Position numbers and translations under genes: made by a program. A stretch of 25,349 nucleotides of DNA from a virus. The DNA lies in the IMG/VR virus record IMGVR_UViG_3300008050_003669, positions 1 to 25,349 of that record; one strand, 5' to 3'. The notes under the pieces were generated by a model. The model saw nothing but the letters and a program-made list of their open reading frames with translations. It made no database searches and was not told the origin of the DNA. Positions 14,774-22,031 of this stretch are shown here, piece by piece (position 1 is the stretch's first letter; every line of letters starts with the position of its first letter).

Positions 14774-15267
14774 TGAAACAGGGCACTAAAGCAAATTTAT
14801 CGGGAGCTAAACTCGAACATAGAGTTCAAGGTATTATAACATCAGCCCTGGATGTAGAAGCCAAGTACTTCTCCAGAACTAAAATTAGAGATAATATATT
14901 ACTAAAAAGCGTTCCTTACACAAACATTTATGGTAGTGATAAGTGCAGGTCTGAGTTCGTAATATGCAAAAATAACAGAAAGATTAGAGTTGAGTGTAAA
15001 GCCCAACACGCTTCCGGGTCTGTAGATGAAAAACTACCTTACCTATATCTAAACTTTACATCCTCTATTAAAGAGGAAGAAGCTGTTATTGTTGTTGAGG
15101 GGGATGGCTTTAAAGCTGGAGCTAAGAAGTGGCTTAGGGATAAATGTAAAAACACTAAAGTGCTAGTGTTTAACCCTGTTGAGTTTAAGGCTTGGGTAGA
15201 GACTGGCATGCCAGTTAAGAAGGTCGGGCTTGTGAAAGCCTATATAAAGAGATGGTTTTCGCTTTAA
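14773..15267 (+). CDS. PD-(D/E)XK nuclease-like protein
   Basis: A 164-residue nuclease-like protein. The N-terminus GTKANLSGAKLEHRVQ (4-18) is the GTxANLxGxxLE helix common in phage PD-(D/E)XK proteins, carrying the first Glu (E15). The core is SEFVI (E61) and RVECKAQ with E74 and K76, the ExK metal site. The KAQHASGSVDEKLPYLYLNF segment follows, also common in the family. Such enzymes cut or process DNA; the substrate is not known. It overlaps both neighbours and is probably cotranslated. Confidence 0.8.
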   Translation: MKQGTKANLSGAKLEHRVQGIITSALDVEAKYFSRTKIRDNILLKSVPYTNIYGSDKCRSEFVICKNNRKIRVECKAQHASGSVDEKLPYLYLNFTSSIKEEEAVIVVEGDGFKAGAKKWLRDKCKNTKVLVFNPVEFKAWVETGMPVKKVGLVKAYIKRWFSL

Positions 15268-15593
15268 CAGTATGGTCTCTAGTAGTTTTTGGTATCACCA
15301 ATGGTATTAATACCGGGGGTTTATTCACTCCTATGTGGACATGGTTATGTACTAGAAATTCATGGATTTTAAATAAAATAGGAGAGTTATTCTCGTGCCC
15401 TAAATGCTTAGGTTTTTGGGTAGCGGGTATAGTATCTCAATTCATTGAAGGTCCTGTAACTAACACATGGTTCGTCGACTCAGAGCTCGCCTCAAAGTTC
15501 GACTTCGATACTATTATTTTAGTAGGTAATATGTTCGCAGGCTCTGCGGCATGTTGGTTGCTCCATGAATGGAAGAGGGATAGACTAGTATAA
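15252..15593 (+). CDS. DUF1360-like membrane protein with CPKC motif
   Basis: A 113-residue membrane protein with hydrophobic stretches near 3-25, 52-65 and 88-107. SCPKCLGFWVAG (48-59) is the Cys-pair signature of DUF1360-type phage proteins, where the CxxC sits at a membrane boundary. DUF1360 proteins are found in phages and bacteria without a settled function. It overlaps the nuclease end by 16 bases and is followed by the repeat patch. Confidence 0.7.
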   Translation: MVFALTVWSLVVFGITNGINTGGLFTPMWTWLCTRNSWILNKIGELFSCPKCLGFWVAGIVSQFIEGPVTNTWFVDSELASKFDFDTIILVGNMFAGSAACWLLHEWKRDRLV

Positions 15594-15700
15594 ACAGTAA
15601 AAGTCAAAAGACTGTCTAAGTACTCTTCCATACAGTAAAAGTCAAAAGATTACCCAGACAGTAAAAGTCAAAAGATTACCCAACAATAAAAGTCAAAAGA
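15594..15700 (+). repeat. Four direct repeats before the fibre gene (iteron-like)
   Basis: The 18-base unit ACAGTAAAAGTCAAAAGA occurs at 15594-15611, 15632-15649 and 15658-15675, with a one-base variant (ACAATAAAAGTCAAAAGA) at 15683-15700. Copies 2 and 3 share an extra TTACCCA tail. Start-to-start spacings are 38, 26 and 25 bases. The last copy ends one base before the ATG at 15702, so it occupies the ribosome binding region, which has no normal AGGAG. Possible protein-binding sites, or traces of module exchange at the fibre gene. Confidence 0.9.
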
Positions 15701-15701
15701 T

Positions 15702-17219
15702 ATGACCGCAACACCTTACCCAAATCCAGTTGAGCCTGATGGAATAACTCCCGTCCCTCGTACACCACCTTATGATGTATCCTCTTTTATAAATCCAATT
15801 TATGGAAAACCTTTAAGGAAAGTAGGTCTTGGGTATGGGGATTCCCAATACGGTAATCCTATTCCTATGCACCTTAGAAGGTCTTTAGGAAAGTCAAAAC
15901 CTACCGTTGATATTTATGGAAGGGTTGTTAATGTTACTCACCAAAAAAGAGTTTTTGATGCAGGACAACAGTTTGATAAAAATAAAGAACAATCAGCAGG
16001 AGGATTAAGTCAAAAATTAAAACGAATTGACTGGGACAATCCATATAACACACAAGATGTTTCTCAGGGAGGACAAGTTTTTTGTCCAAGTGGAATTGAT
16101 GAACTTCCGAAACACCTATACGCAGAATTATTCAAATCCAATCGTGGTCGGTCTTTTGATAGTGGTCTTGATTCTAGCGGAAGTCAAGACTGTATTTCTG
16201 TTTCCGCTTGCGGAGATGCTTTAAGCGTTTCGGCAGAAACACCCTTACCTGTTTTTTTTCCAAATGAAAACATAATTGGCGTTGTTAATCCTAACACATC
16301 ATCAGTTCTATCTGTTTCCTCTAACGATATAATAGTATCGAACCTTGATGAAATTTCTTCGATTTCAGTAAATAACTTTCCTGTTGTTCAACAAGTGAGT
16401 GGTGCATTATCTTTTGATACTTCAGCAACATTAACTGTTAGTGGTTCAGTAGGTGTTAGTAACTTAGCAGAAGTATCTTCGGTAAAAGTCAATAACCTAA
16501 GTGAAGTATCTTCCCTTGCCGTAAACAACTTTCCATCAACACAGGCTGTTAGTGGTTCAATAGGTGTTAGTAACTTAGCAGAAGTGTCATCAGTAGGGGT
16601 CAATAATTTCCCTACAGGTTTTGTTGCGTCAGGAACTGTTTTAGACAATATAGAAACTAAACTAGGAGAAATAGATACTGCGGTAGATACTATTGACGGA
16701 GTAGTTGATTCTATTAAGTCAAATAGTGATTCGAGCGTAGCCAATCTTGCGAATGTATTAACATTGAAAAGGCAAGTTGTAAATGCCACACCAGCAGGTT
16801 TAGAAATACAAACAGGTTCAGGAGGTTTAACAGTATCGTCTGTATATTCTCCAGAAAACGCTACATTAAGTTCTGTCTTACTAGATTTAGATACCGCAGG
16901 AGGAAGTCCTGCTACTGATACTGTGCTTGTATCCGCACAAGGCTCTGGAACTAGAATAAGTATTTATGGGTGGAACATAAGTATGACGGGAACAACAGCA
17001 GGAACTTTAGGTAATTGGGTTATAACAAATGGTGCAGTTTCAAGTGCTAAATATTTGGCAGGGGGAATGGTAACTTCTAATGTTCCAACTCATCAATGTA
17101 AGGATTTAACTTTACCGTTGGCTTGTGATGAGAATACGGATTTGAAGTTTACTTCAACAGAATCCTCTGGAAACATTTATGTTTACGGGACTATTCAATA
17201 TCGTATTGAAGCAGTTTAA
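15702..17219 (+). CDS. Repeat-containing fibre-like or virion structural protein
   Basis: A 505-residue protein that looks structural. The N-terminal part (1-150) has PNPVEPDGITPVPRTPP and SFINPIYG, with Pro, Gly and aromatics, as in attachment domains. From about 200 to 320 it holds imperfect 37-residue repeats with a core VSNLAEVSSVxVNNFP, which favour a beta-helix or fibrous stack. The C-terminal 180 residues (about 325-505) are Ser, Thr and Gly-rich, with a closing strand NIYVYGTIQYRIEAV. This fits a tail fibre or a decoration fibre. It has no RBS but is preceded by the direct repeats. The longest ORF of this region, it is followed by 143 bases without a gene. Confidence 0.65.
   Translation: MTATPYPNPVEPDGITPVPRTPPYDVSSFINPIYGKPLRKVGLGYGDSQYGNPIPMHLRRSLGKSKPTVDIYGRVVNVTHQKRVFDAGQQFDKNKEQSAGGLSQKLKRIDWDNPYNTQDVSQGGQVFCPSGIDELPKHLYAELFKSNRGRSFDSGLDSSGSQDCISVSACGDALSVSAETPLPVFFPNENIIGVVNPNTSSVLSVSSNDIIVSNLDEISSISVNNFPVVQQVSGALSFDTSATLTVSGSVGVSNLAEVSSVKVNNLSEVSSLAVNNFPSTQAVSGSIGVSNLAEVSSVGVNNFPTGFVASGTVLDNIETKLGEIDTAVDTIDGVVDSIKSNSDSSVANLANVLTLKRQVVNATPAGLEIQTGSGGLTVSSVYSPENATLSSVLLDLDTAGGSPATDTVLVSAQGSGTRISIYGWNISMTGTTAGTLGNWVITNGAVSSAKYLAGGMVTSNVPTHQCKDLTLPLACDENTDLKFTSTESSGNIYVYGTIQYRIEAV
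16435..16605 (+). repeat. Two near-identical 60-base units in the fibre gene
   Basis: Units start at 16435 and 16546, 111 bases (37 codons) apart, nearly identical over about 45 bases (for example TAGGTGTTAGTAACTTAGCA), encoding SGSxGVSNLAEVSSV. More diverged copies are seen on either side at the protein level (SNLDEISSISVNNFP). This suggests recent in-frame duplication. Confidence 0.85.
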
Positions 17220-17362
17220 TTCTGAATAACAGAAACATTGTTGGTTGGTCGAGGGCGGATTTAATTCTAGTTAAAATAAAGAGTTACATTCTTTTTTCTA
17301 ACTTCACGAAAATTAAGCCAAAGTTGAGTCTATTATAATAGGAGGGCAGACCTAGATAATAT
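17220..17362. other. Gene-free gap after the fibre gene
   Basis: No ORF is seen. A weak 5-bp hairpin TTCTG/CAGAA lies just after the fibre stop without a T-run, so it is not a convincing terminator. The only other feature recognised is the CTATTATAATA motif at 17330-17340. Confidence 0.5.
17330..17337 (+). promoter_or_regulatory. Late-type promoter motif before 127-aa gene
   Basis: CTATTATA preceded by GT, overlapping TATAATA (17334-17340). Transcription would start around 17343-17346, leaving a leader of roughly 17-20 bases. GGAGGG at 17341-17346 is too far (about 16 bases) from the ATG at 17363 to act as a normal RBS. Confidence 0.5.
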
Positions 17363-17746
17363 ATGAACGATAGACTAGTATTACTGAGAATGAATGATGA
17401 AGAGTATAAGATGTTATGTCTTTATAGTCCATTTGCCATTGCTTCTTTAACAAATAAAGATAAAGATTTTATCTCACGATTACTTGGTTTTGAGAATACC
17501 AAAGAATGTGTGCTAGAAGCAAAGGCAGATGAAAATGTCGTTGAGGCTATGTCTCTGTTATCCCTCTTACATTCATTTTCGGACGATAGAGCATCTTTGA
17601 AGAGTTTTTTCAATAATTTGATTTTCACAGACAAGTCTTTAGAAACTAAGGTTAGAAGAACCTATAACCTTGTAGACAAAGATGCTTTATCTCCTACCGC
17701 ATTACAGGCTATGTGGGAATTGGAATACGACGGAGATGAATATTAA
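17363..17746 (+). CDS. Unknown 127-aa protein
   Basis: No family recognised. The protein is helical and acidic, with short motifs LYSPFAIASLTNKDKDFISRLLGF (about 20-43), LLSLLHSF near 65-72 and an acidic C-terminus (MWELEYDGDEY). It stands alone between the late region and the early promoter, with its own promoter motif and without a close neighbour. A regulatory role at the module boundary is possible but unsupported. Confidence 0.6.
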   Translation: MNDRLVLLRMNDEEYKMLCLYSPFAIASLTNKDKDFISRLLGFENTKECVLEAKADENVVEAMSLLSLLHSFSDDRASLKSFFNNLIFTDKSLETKVRRTYNLVDKDALSPTALQAMWELEYDGDEY

Positions 17747-17783
17747 GAAATAAAAATATTTTCCTATTTTACGGTTTTTTTGC

Positions 17784-17812
17784 TTGACAGAGCCTATGCG
17801 CTATGTTACAAT
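17784..17812 (+). promoter_or_regulatory. Strong sigma70-type (early) promoter
   Basis: TTGACA at 17784-17789, a spacer of exactly 17 bases, then TACAAT at 17807-17812. This near-consensus host promoter is the only one of its kind recognised in the window. It reads into the block starting at 17876, with transcription start expected near 17819. Confidence 0.92.
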
Positions 17813-17821
17813 ACGCCCTTG

Positions 17822-17846
17822 AGAAACCCTCTCTAGGGCTTCTTTT
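17822..17846 (+). terminator. Leader hairpin with T-run behind the early promoter
   Basis: AGAAACCCT (17822-17830) pairs with AGGGCTTCT (17835-17843), one A-C mismatch, loop CTCT, then TTT. It lies only a few bases after the predicted start and looks like a weak terminator or attenuator. Its two arms are complementary to the arms of the terminator at 11088. Termination is not certain because the T-run is short. Confidence 0.45.
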
Positions 17847-17875
17847 CATTTAACCCAAAAAACAGGAGATTGTCT

Positions 17876-18721
17876 GTGAAATTCGTAATTGACGAAACAA
17901 AAGATTCAATGATTCGCAACTTAGTTGGTGCGGGCAAAAACATTATGCTAACAGGTGCTACAGGTTGTGGTAAGACTTCTTATTGCTACAAACTAGGAGA
18001 TGATTTAGGAATGGATGTAACCGTAATAAACTGTGGTTCATTACAAGATGCTAGAACTTCTCTTTTAGGTTACTTCACACTAGAAGATGGAAATACTAAT
18101 TTTCATGAAGCGGAGTTTATTCGTGCTATCCAAAAACCAAATTCTCTTATCGTGCTTGATGAGTTGAGCAGAGCAACAGATGATGCTTACAACATCTTGT
18201 TTCCTGTATTAGACCATCGTCGTGAGATTCGTATTGACGAAGAAGAAGGAGGTTCTAAAGTTATAAAAGCACACCCATCTGTTCGTTTTATTTCAACAGC
18301 AAACATTGGTATTGAATACTCATCTACTCGTAGTATTGACCGAGCATTACAAGACCGATTTATGTCTTTTAACATTCCTTACATTACAGGAGAGGAGTTA
18401 AATGCTTACATTTTTGCTACTGAAGAAATCACTAATAGTGGTAGAGGTCGTGTAGAACAAATGAGTAAAATTTATGATTACTCACACACTCTTTTTGGTA
18501 AGGGTAAAATTGGAACAAGGATTTCAACTCGTGCTGTTTTAGATGTAGTTTCTTTGTTAAAAGGAAGCGATTTTTCAGTTCAGCAAATTCTTGACCATGC
18601 TATTCTTTCTCAATATGAGCAAGATTCAAGCACTATTGTAAACGACGCAAATGTATTGCGTGAGTTTGCTGATTCTATTGGCGTATACGCAAATTCAGAA
18701 AACGATACTGTAAAAGGTTAA
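17876..18721 (+). CDS. MoxR/CobS-like AAA+ ATPase
   Basis: AAA+ ATPase of the MoxR type, which remodels protein complexes together with a VWA-domain partner. Start chosen as GTG at 17876: AGGAG at 17864-17868 is 7 bases away, whereas an in-frame TTG at 17870 lies against the RBS. Numbered from that GTG (281 residues): Walker A GATGCGKT at 27-34, Walker B LIVLDE at 91-96 (with ELSRA typical of MoxR), sensor 1 STAN at 140-143 and arginine-finger-type DRALQDRF. CobS, of the aerobic cobaltochelatase, is a close structural relative. Partner genes follow at 18723 and 20345. First gene after the early promoter. Confidence 0.9.
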   Translation: MKFVIDETKDSMIRNLVGAGKNIMLTGATGCGKTSYCYKLGDDLGMDVTVINCGSLQDARTSLLGYFTLEDGNTNFHEAEFIRAIQKPNSLIVLDELSRATDDAYNILFPVLDHRREIRIDEEEGGSKVIKAHPSVRFISTANIGIEYSSTRSIDRALQDRFMSFNIPYITGEELNAYIFATEEITNSGRGRVEQMSKIYDYSHTLFGKGKIGTRISTRAVLDVVSLLKGSDFSVQQILDHAILSQYEQDSSTIVNDANVLREFADSIGVYANSENDTVKG

Positions 18722-18722
18722 T

Positions 18723-19985
18723 ATGAGAAAGGAAGATACAATCTCGATAAACGAGAATGTTAAAGTAGATGCGGAGTTAATGTCTCAATGGCTAAACTCT
18801 ATGGGAGACATTGAAATGTCTCCCAAACTATTGTTTGATTTACAAACATTACTTCGCTACTATGCTGATTTTCTTGTTACTGATAAAGAAGTTGATGTGT
18901 CTTATCCTGTTGAGGGTGGAACACCTTGCGCTTCTGTAGATGAAAATAAAGTATTCATACCTCTTGAATTATTAGAACAAGGTAGGGTTGATGATACTAT
19001 TGCTAGTGTAGTTCATGAATTACACCATATTAAATATTCTCCAAAAGAATCAGAAATTATTGAACATTTGTTTCCTTTATATAAAAGGATTTTACAAACA
19101 TTAGAATCTGAGCATTTAGGAGATACTATGTCTGTATGGGATATTATACATACTGACTGTCTAATTACACCTACAGACATACTTAAAGGAACATCTGATA
19201 ATGATTTCTTTCCTTTTGTTCAACAATCTTTTCGGGTTTTCTTTTTCTTAATGAATGTGTTTGAGGATGTTCGTATTGACGAGAAGAATCCTGCGAACCT
19301 AGTAAAATATCGTTCTAAGATGGAATGTAGTGCTTGGAATACATTTTCTGAAACTATGAAAACAGAGGATACTTCTGATTTAATGTCTAAAATGTTTCGT
19401 GCTTTATTTCACTATAAAGATTTTTATGTAGATAAGGAATTTGAGAATTGTTCTATTGATAAAGATTCTATTGTTAATAGCAAAAATGGATTAAGTTATC
19501 AGTATAATGTTATTAAAGAATTTGCTAAGAGTTTACAAGAGCATTGCGGTGCTTTATGGAAAGAGTTTAAGCAAGAGTCTGACGGAAAAGGAAGTTCTGC
19601 TATTGACGATTTTATGAAAGGGCAATGGTTAGAAAATAATAATTGCAATGATACAACAGGAAAAGATGATGACGATTTAGGACTTTCGGTTAGGAAAACT
19701 AATGAATTTAATTCTAGCGAAATCTTAGCAAAAGATAATGAACCTACTAAAATGGCAAAAAATGCTATGGAAATTGAATTTTCTGCTAAAGAAGTTTTTG
19801 TAGGAGATGAAAAAAATGCACCTTCTATTAACAATGATAAAGGTAGAAAATGTATTTCACAAGGTGCTTGGGCTGAAATTCAAGCATTTAGACAAATTAA
19901 ACACATAAGATGTTCAGAAGTAGTAGAACAGTCGAATGACGAACCTATTGAATACGATACTGTAATCTTTGATACTTACGCCTAA
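18723..19985 (+). CDS. HExxH protein, N-terminal half of a split CobT-like pair
   Basis: A 420-residue protein with a zincin-like motif HELHH at 98-102 and the conserved NVFEDVRIDEK stretch at 178-188, a helix-type segment seen in proteins that accompany MoxR ATPases and VWA domains, where an HExxH-like domain and a VWA domain are often fused. Here the VWA domain is a separate gene (20345). The second half (about 250-400) is acidic, polar and Asn/Lys-rich, probably a flexible linker. Peptidase activity is possible but not certain. It starts one base after the preceding gene with AAAGG as a weak RBS. Confidence 0.7.
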   Translation: MRKEDTISINENVKVDAELMSQWLNSMGDIEMSPKLLFDLQTLLRYYADFLVTDKEVDVSYPVEGGTPCASVDENKVFIPLELLEQGRVDDTIASVVHELHHIKYSPKESEIIEHLFPLYKRILQTLESEHLGDTMSVWDIIHTDCLITPTDILKGTSDNDFFPFVQQSFRVFFFLMNVFEDVRIDEKNPANLVKYRSKMECSAWNTFSETMKTEDTSDLMSKMFRALFHYKDFYVDKEFENCSIDKDSIVNSKNGLSYQYNVIKEFAKSLQEHCGALWKEFKQESDGKGSSAIDDFMKGQWLENNNCNDTTGKDDDDLGLSVRKTNEFNSSEILAKDNEPTKMAKNAMEIEFSAKEVFVGDEKNAPSINNDKGRKCISQGAWAEIQAFRQIKHIRCSEVVEQSNDEPIEYDTVIFDTYA

Positions 19986-19999
19986 ACAGGAGAAAAAAA

Positions 20000-20344
20000 A
20001 TGAATGTAAAATTAACTAAAATTAACCACTTCCTTTCCAAGTCTTTAGAGATGACGGAAATGGAACTCGCACAGATTACAGACAAAGACTTGTCTGAATA
20101 TCGTGTATTATACGCAACTATTCCTTCCGATTTCGAGAGTGATAGAGATGAAGCAAGAAAATTGCAAGTAAAAGCAGAAAGTATTGCGGAAGAGTTGTAT
20201 GGCAGTTACTCTAATCAATATAAGTATATTGTTCGTAATTGGCATAAGGGATTAGATATTGTAGGTTCTCACTACGGTAGTCTTGAAAGTCCTACGAACC
20301 TAGAATGTCGTGTTCAAGATGCTAAAGTAGCACAGGAGATATAG
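20000..20344 (+). CDS. Unknown 114-aa protein in the MoxR/VWA operon
   Basis: A soluble, mostly helical protein without a recognised family. The N-terminal part (MTEMELAQITDKDLSEYRVLYATI) looks like a small helical bundle, followed by a charged helix (DRDEARKLQVKAESIAEELY). A good AGGAG lies upstream of the ATG. Its position between the HExxH gene and the VWA gene suggests it works with, or is an accessory of, that complex. Confidence 0.6.
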   Translation: MNVKLTKINHFLSKSLEMTEMELAQITDKDLSEYRVLYATIPSDFESDRDEARKLQVKAESIAEELYGSYSNQYKYIVRNWHKGLDIVGSHYGSLESPTNLECRVQDAKVAQEI

Positions 20345-21271
20345 ATGACAGAAAAAGTTTCGTTTGATGCAAAGGCTATCTTTCAATCTGAAGGAAGCAA
20401 AGATTCTAATCTAGTTTCGTATAGAGAAGAATTATATGGTAAATTCGCAAGACAAATTACTCGCTTATTAGAATCTAAGAAGCCAAAAAAGATTGCCACT
20501 AGAAAAGGACTGCTTAATACCAGAACCTTGTATAAGCATACTTTTGATGATAATGTATTCTATAAAAGAACACAAATCCCATCTTCGGATACCACTATTG
20601 TGTTTTTAATAGATAATAGTGGTAGTATGTCTAGTTATTGCCATGACGATTTTTCTGCTATTGAAAAATGTAATGCTGTAGTATCTGCTTTCTGTAAAGC
20701 AAATAAAGTATGTCTCAATAACGAGATTAAAACAGAAGTATTTTATAAATCAACTCCTTGTAGAGATATGACAGGGTTTGTAAGAGGACAAGTTCCTATA
20801 CTTACTAGGGTATTCTCTAATGTTAGAAATGATACTAATTGGGATAAGATATTAGATGTGGATACTACTGCTCCTGTAAGACATAATGGTCATGCTACAG
20901 GAAGTTTAACTCCTGAATTTCTTTTGCTTCCTGCTTTAACAGAATGGATGCGGAAGAATATTGTTACGAAAAATGTTGTTGTTGTTAATCTAACTGATGG
21001 TAGTGTTCAACATAGTTTTACTCAAGACATAGGAGAAGAAAATAGTAGGGGTAGAAAATTTTACGCTACTGATAATGATACAAAAACACTTCGTATTAAG
21101 TATCTTCGTGCTATCCCTCATATTACTATGTTTCTTGGTGCAAGTGATTGGATGAAACAGGATTTATCTCATGTATATGGAGAGAATAATTCTATGTTCG
21201 TGGAAGATGAAACTTTTGTTACAGAATTCTTTAAGTTATTAACAGGTATGGTGGCTGAAAATGTCGAGTAA
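20345..21271 (+). CDS. VWA-domain protein, CobT C-terminal-like
   Basis: A 308-residue protein whose second part is a von Willebrand A domain with an intact MIDAS: DNSGS at 90-94, a Thr near 185-189 (HATGSLTPE) and D218 in NLTDGS. The preceding GLLNTRTLYKHTFDDNVFYKR (55-75) matches the segment just before the VWA domain in CobT-type proteins. CobT/MoxR partners form a ring-ATPase and VWA complex that remodels a client; the client here is unknown. AGGAG gives a normal RBS. It overlaps the next gene by 11 bases. Confidence 0.87.
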   Translation: MTEKVSFDAKAIFQSEGSKDSNLVSYREELYGKFARQITRLLESKKPKKIATRKGLLNTRTLYKHTFDDNVFYKRTQIPSSDTTIVFLIDNSGSMSSYCHDDFSAIEKCNAVVSAFCKANKVCLNNEIKTEVFYKSTPCRDMTGFVRGQVPILTRVFSNVRNDTNWDKILDVDTTAPVRHNGHATGSLTPEFLLLPALTEWMRKNIVTKNVVVVNLTDGSVQHSFTQDIGEENSRGRKFYATDNDTKTLRIKYLRAIPHITMFLGASDWMKQDLSHVYGENNSMFVEDETFVTEFFKLLTGMVAENVE

Positions 21272-22031
21272 AAAAATGATAGAAATAAAACATAGATTGC
21301 ATTGGGATGCGTTAGAGTCTGAGTTACAGATTTACGCTTATGAAAACGCAAAAAAAGGAGGACATAAAAACCCTGCTACTGTAAAAAATAACTTTAAGTT
21401 TGGGGCTGTGCTTTTGGACAACAAAGAAGATTTTAAGATTAGAGAACTTCCTATAAATTCAAACTTTAGCGATTCAAGACCAACTGCTATGATAACAACA
21501 AGTGCGTTGCTTAATAGCATTATAGACAATCTTTATATCGGCGAAAGGCATTCGGGGAATGCTAACAGAAATAGTTTGAATAATATTATTTGGTTGTTGG
21601 ATTTACTGTGGTGTCTTGCAGAGAATACTGATAAGGGTGTAATGTTTCTTGGAGGGGAGTTAAAAAAAGGCTACCGAATGGGCTACTCAAACGATTTTCA
21701 TAACTCTCGTCATTTTCTCAGCAAACGATATTCTTCTTTATATCCATCAAAAAAATGGCTGAGAGAAAAAGAAGAAGCATACGACAAAGCGTATGAAGGA
21801 TATTCTGAGGAAGAAACAAAAGCGTTTGACGAGTTCAGACCTGTAAATCCTATACTTATGAATATAAGGAAGAAATTTCCTTATGATGAAGAAGAGATTA
21901 GGGGGATGAAAAAATATAAAAGAAGGAAGAACATTCCTTCAGAATGGGATTGGGAATCGGGGCATATAGATGCCTGTTTGAAAACCGAAATCCTTAAACT
22001 ACGAAACACATTGGAGAAAAAAAATGCCTAA
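21261..22031 (+). CDS. Unknown 256-aa protein
   Basis: No family recognised. Mixed helix and strand, with LLNSIIDNLYIGERHSGNANRNSLNNIIWLLDLLWCL in the middle and a charged C-terminal third (KKFPYDEEEIRGMKKYKRRKN, then WDWESGHIDACLKTEILKLRN). ATG at 21261 overlaps the VWA gene. An in-frame ATG at 21276 is a possible alternative start. Part of the same early operon. Confidence 0.6.
   Translation: MSSKKMIEIKHRLHWDALESELQIYAYENAKKGGHKNPATVKNNFKFGAVLLDNKEDFKIRELPINSNFSDSRPTAMITTSALLNSIIDNLYIGERHSGNANRNSLNNIIWLLDLLWCLAENTDKGVMFLGGELKKGYRMGYSNDFHNSRHFLSKRYSSLYPSKKWLREKEEAYDKAYEGYSEEETKAFDEFRPVNPILMNIRKKFPYDEEEIRGMKKYKRRKNIPSEWDWESGHIDACLKTEILKLRNTLEKKNA

Noticed and set aside
15594-15700. CRISPR array
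   Set aside because: The unit is only 18 bases, spacers are short (7-20 bases) and partly repeated (TTACCCA), and no cas genes are near.
15702-17219. Diversity-generating retroelement at the fibre gene
   Set aside because: No reverse transcriptase and no template/variable repeat pair with adenine-biased differences are present; the internal repeats look like simple duplication.
17220-17236. Terminator after the fibre gene
   Set aside because: The 5-bp hairpin has no T-run and would be too weak.
17870-17875. TTG start for the MoxR-like gene
   Set aside because: It would leave one base between AGGAG and the start; the GTG at 17876 has a proper 7-base spacing.
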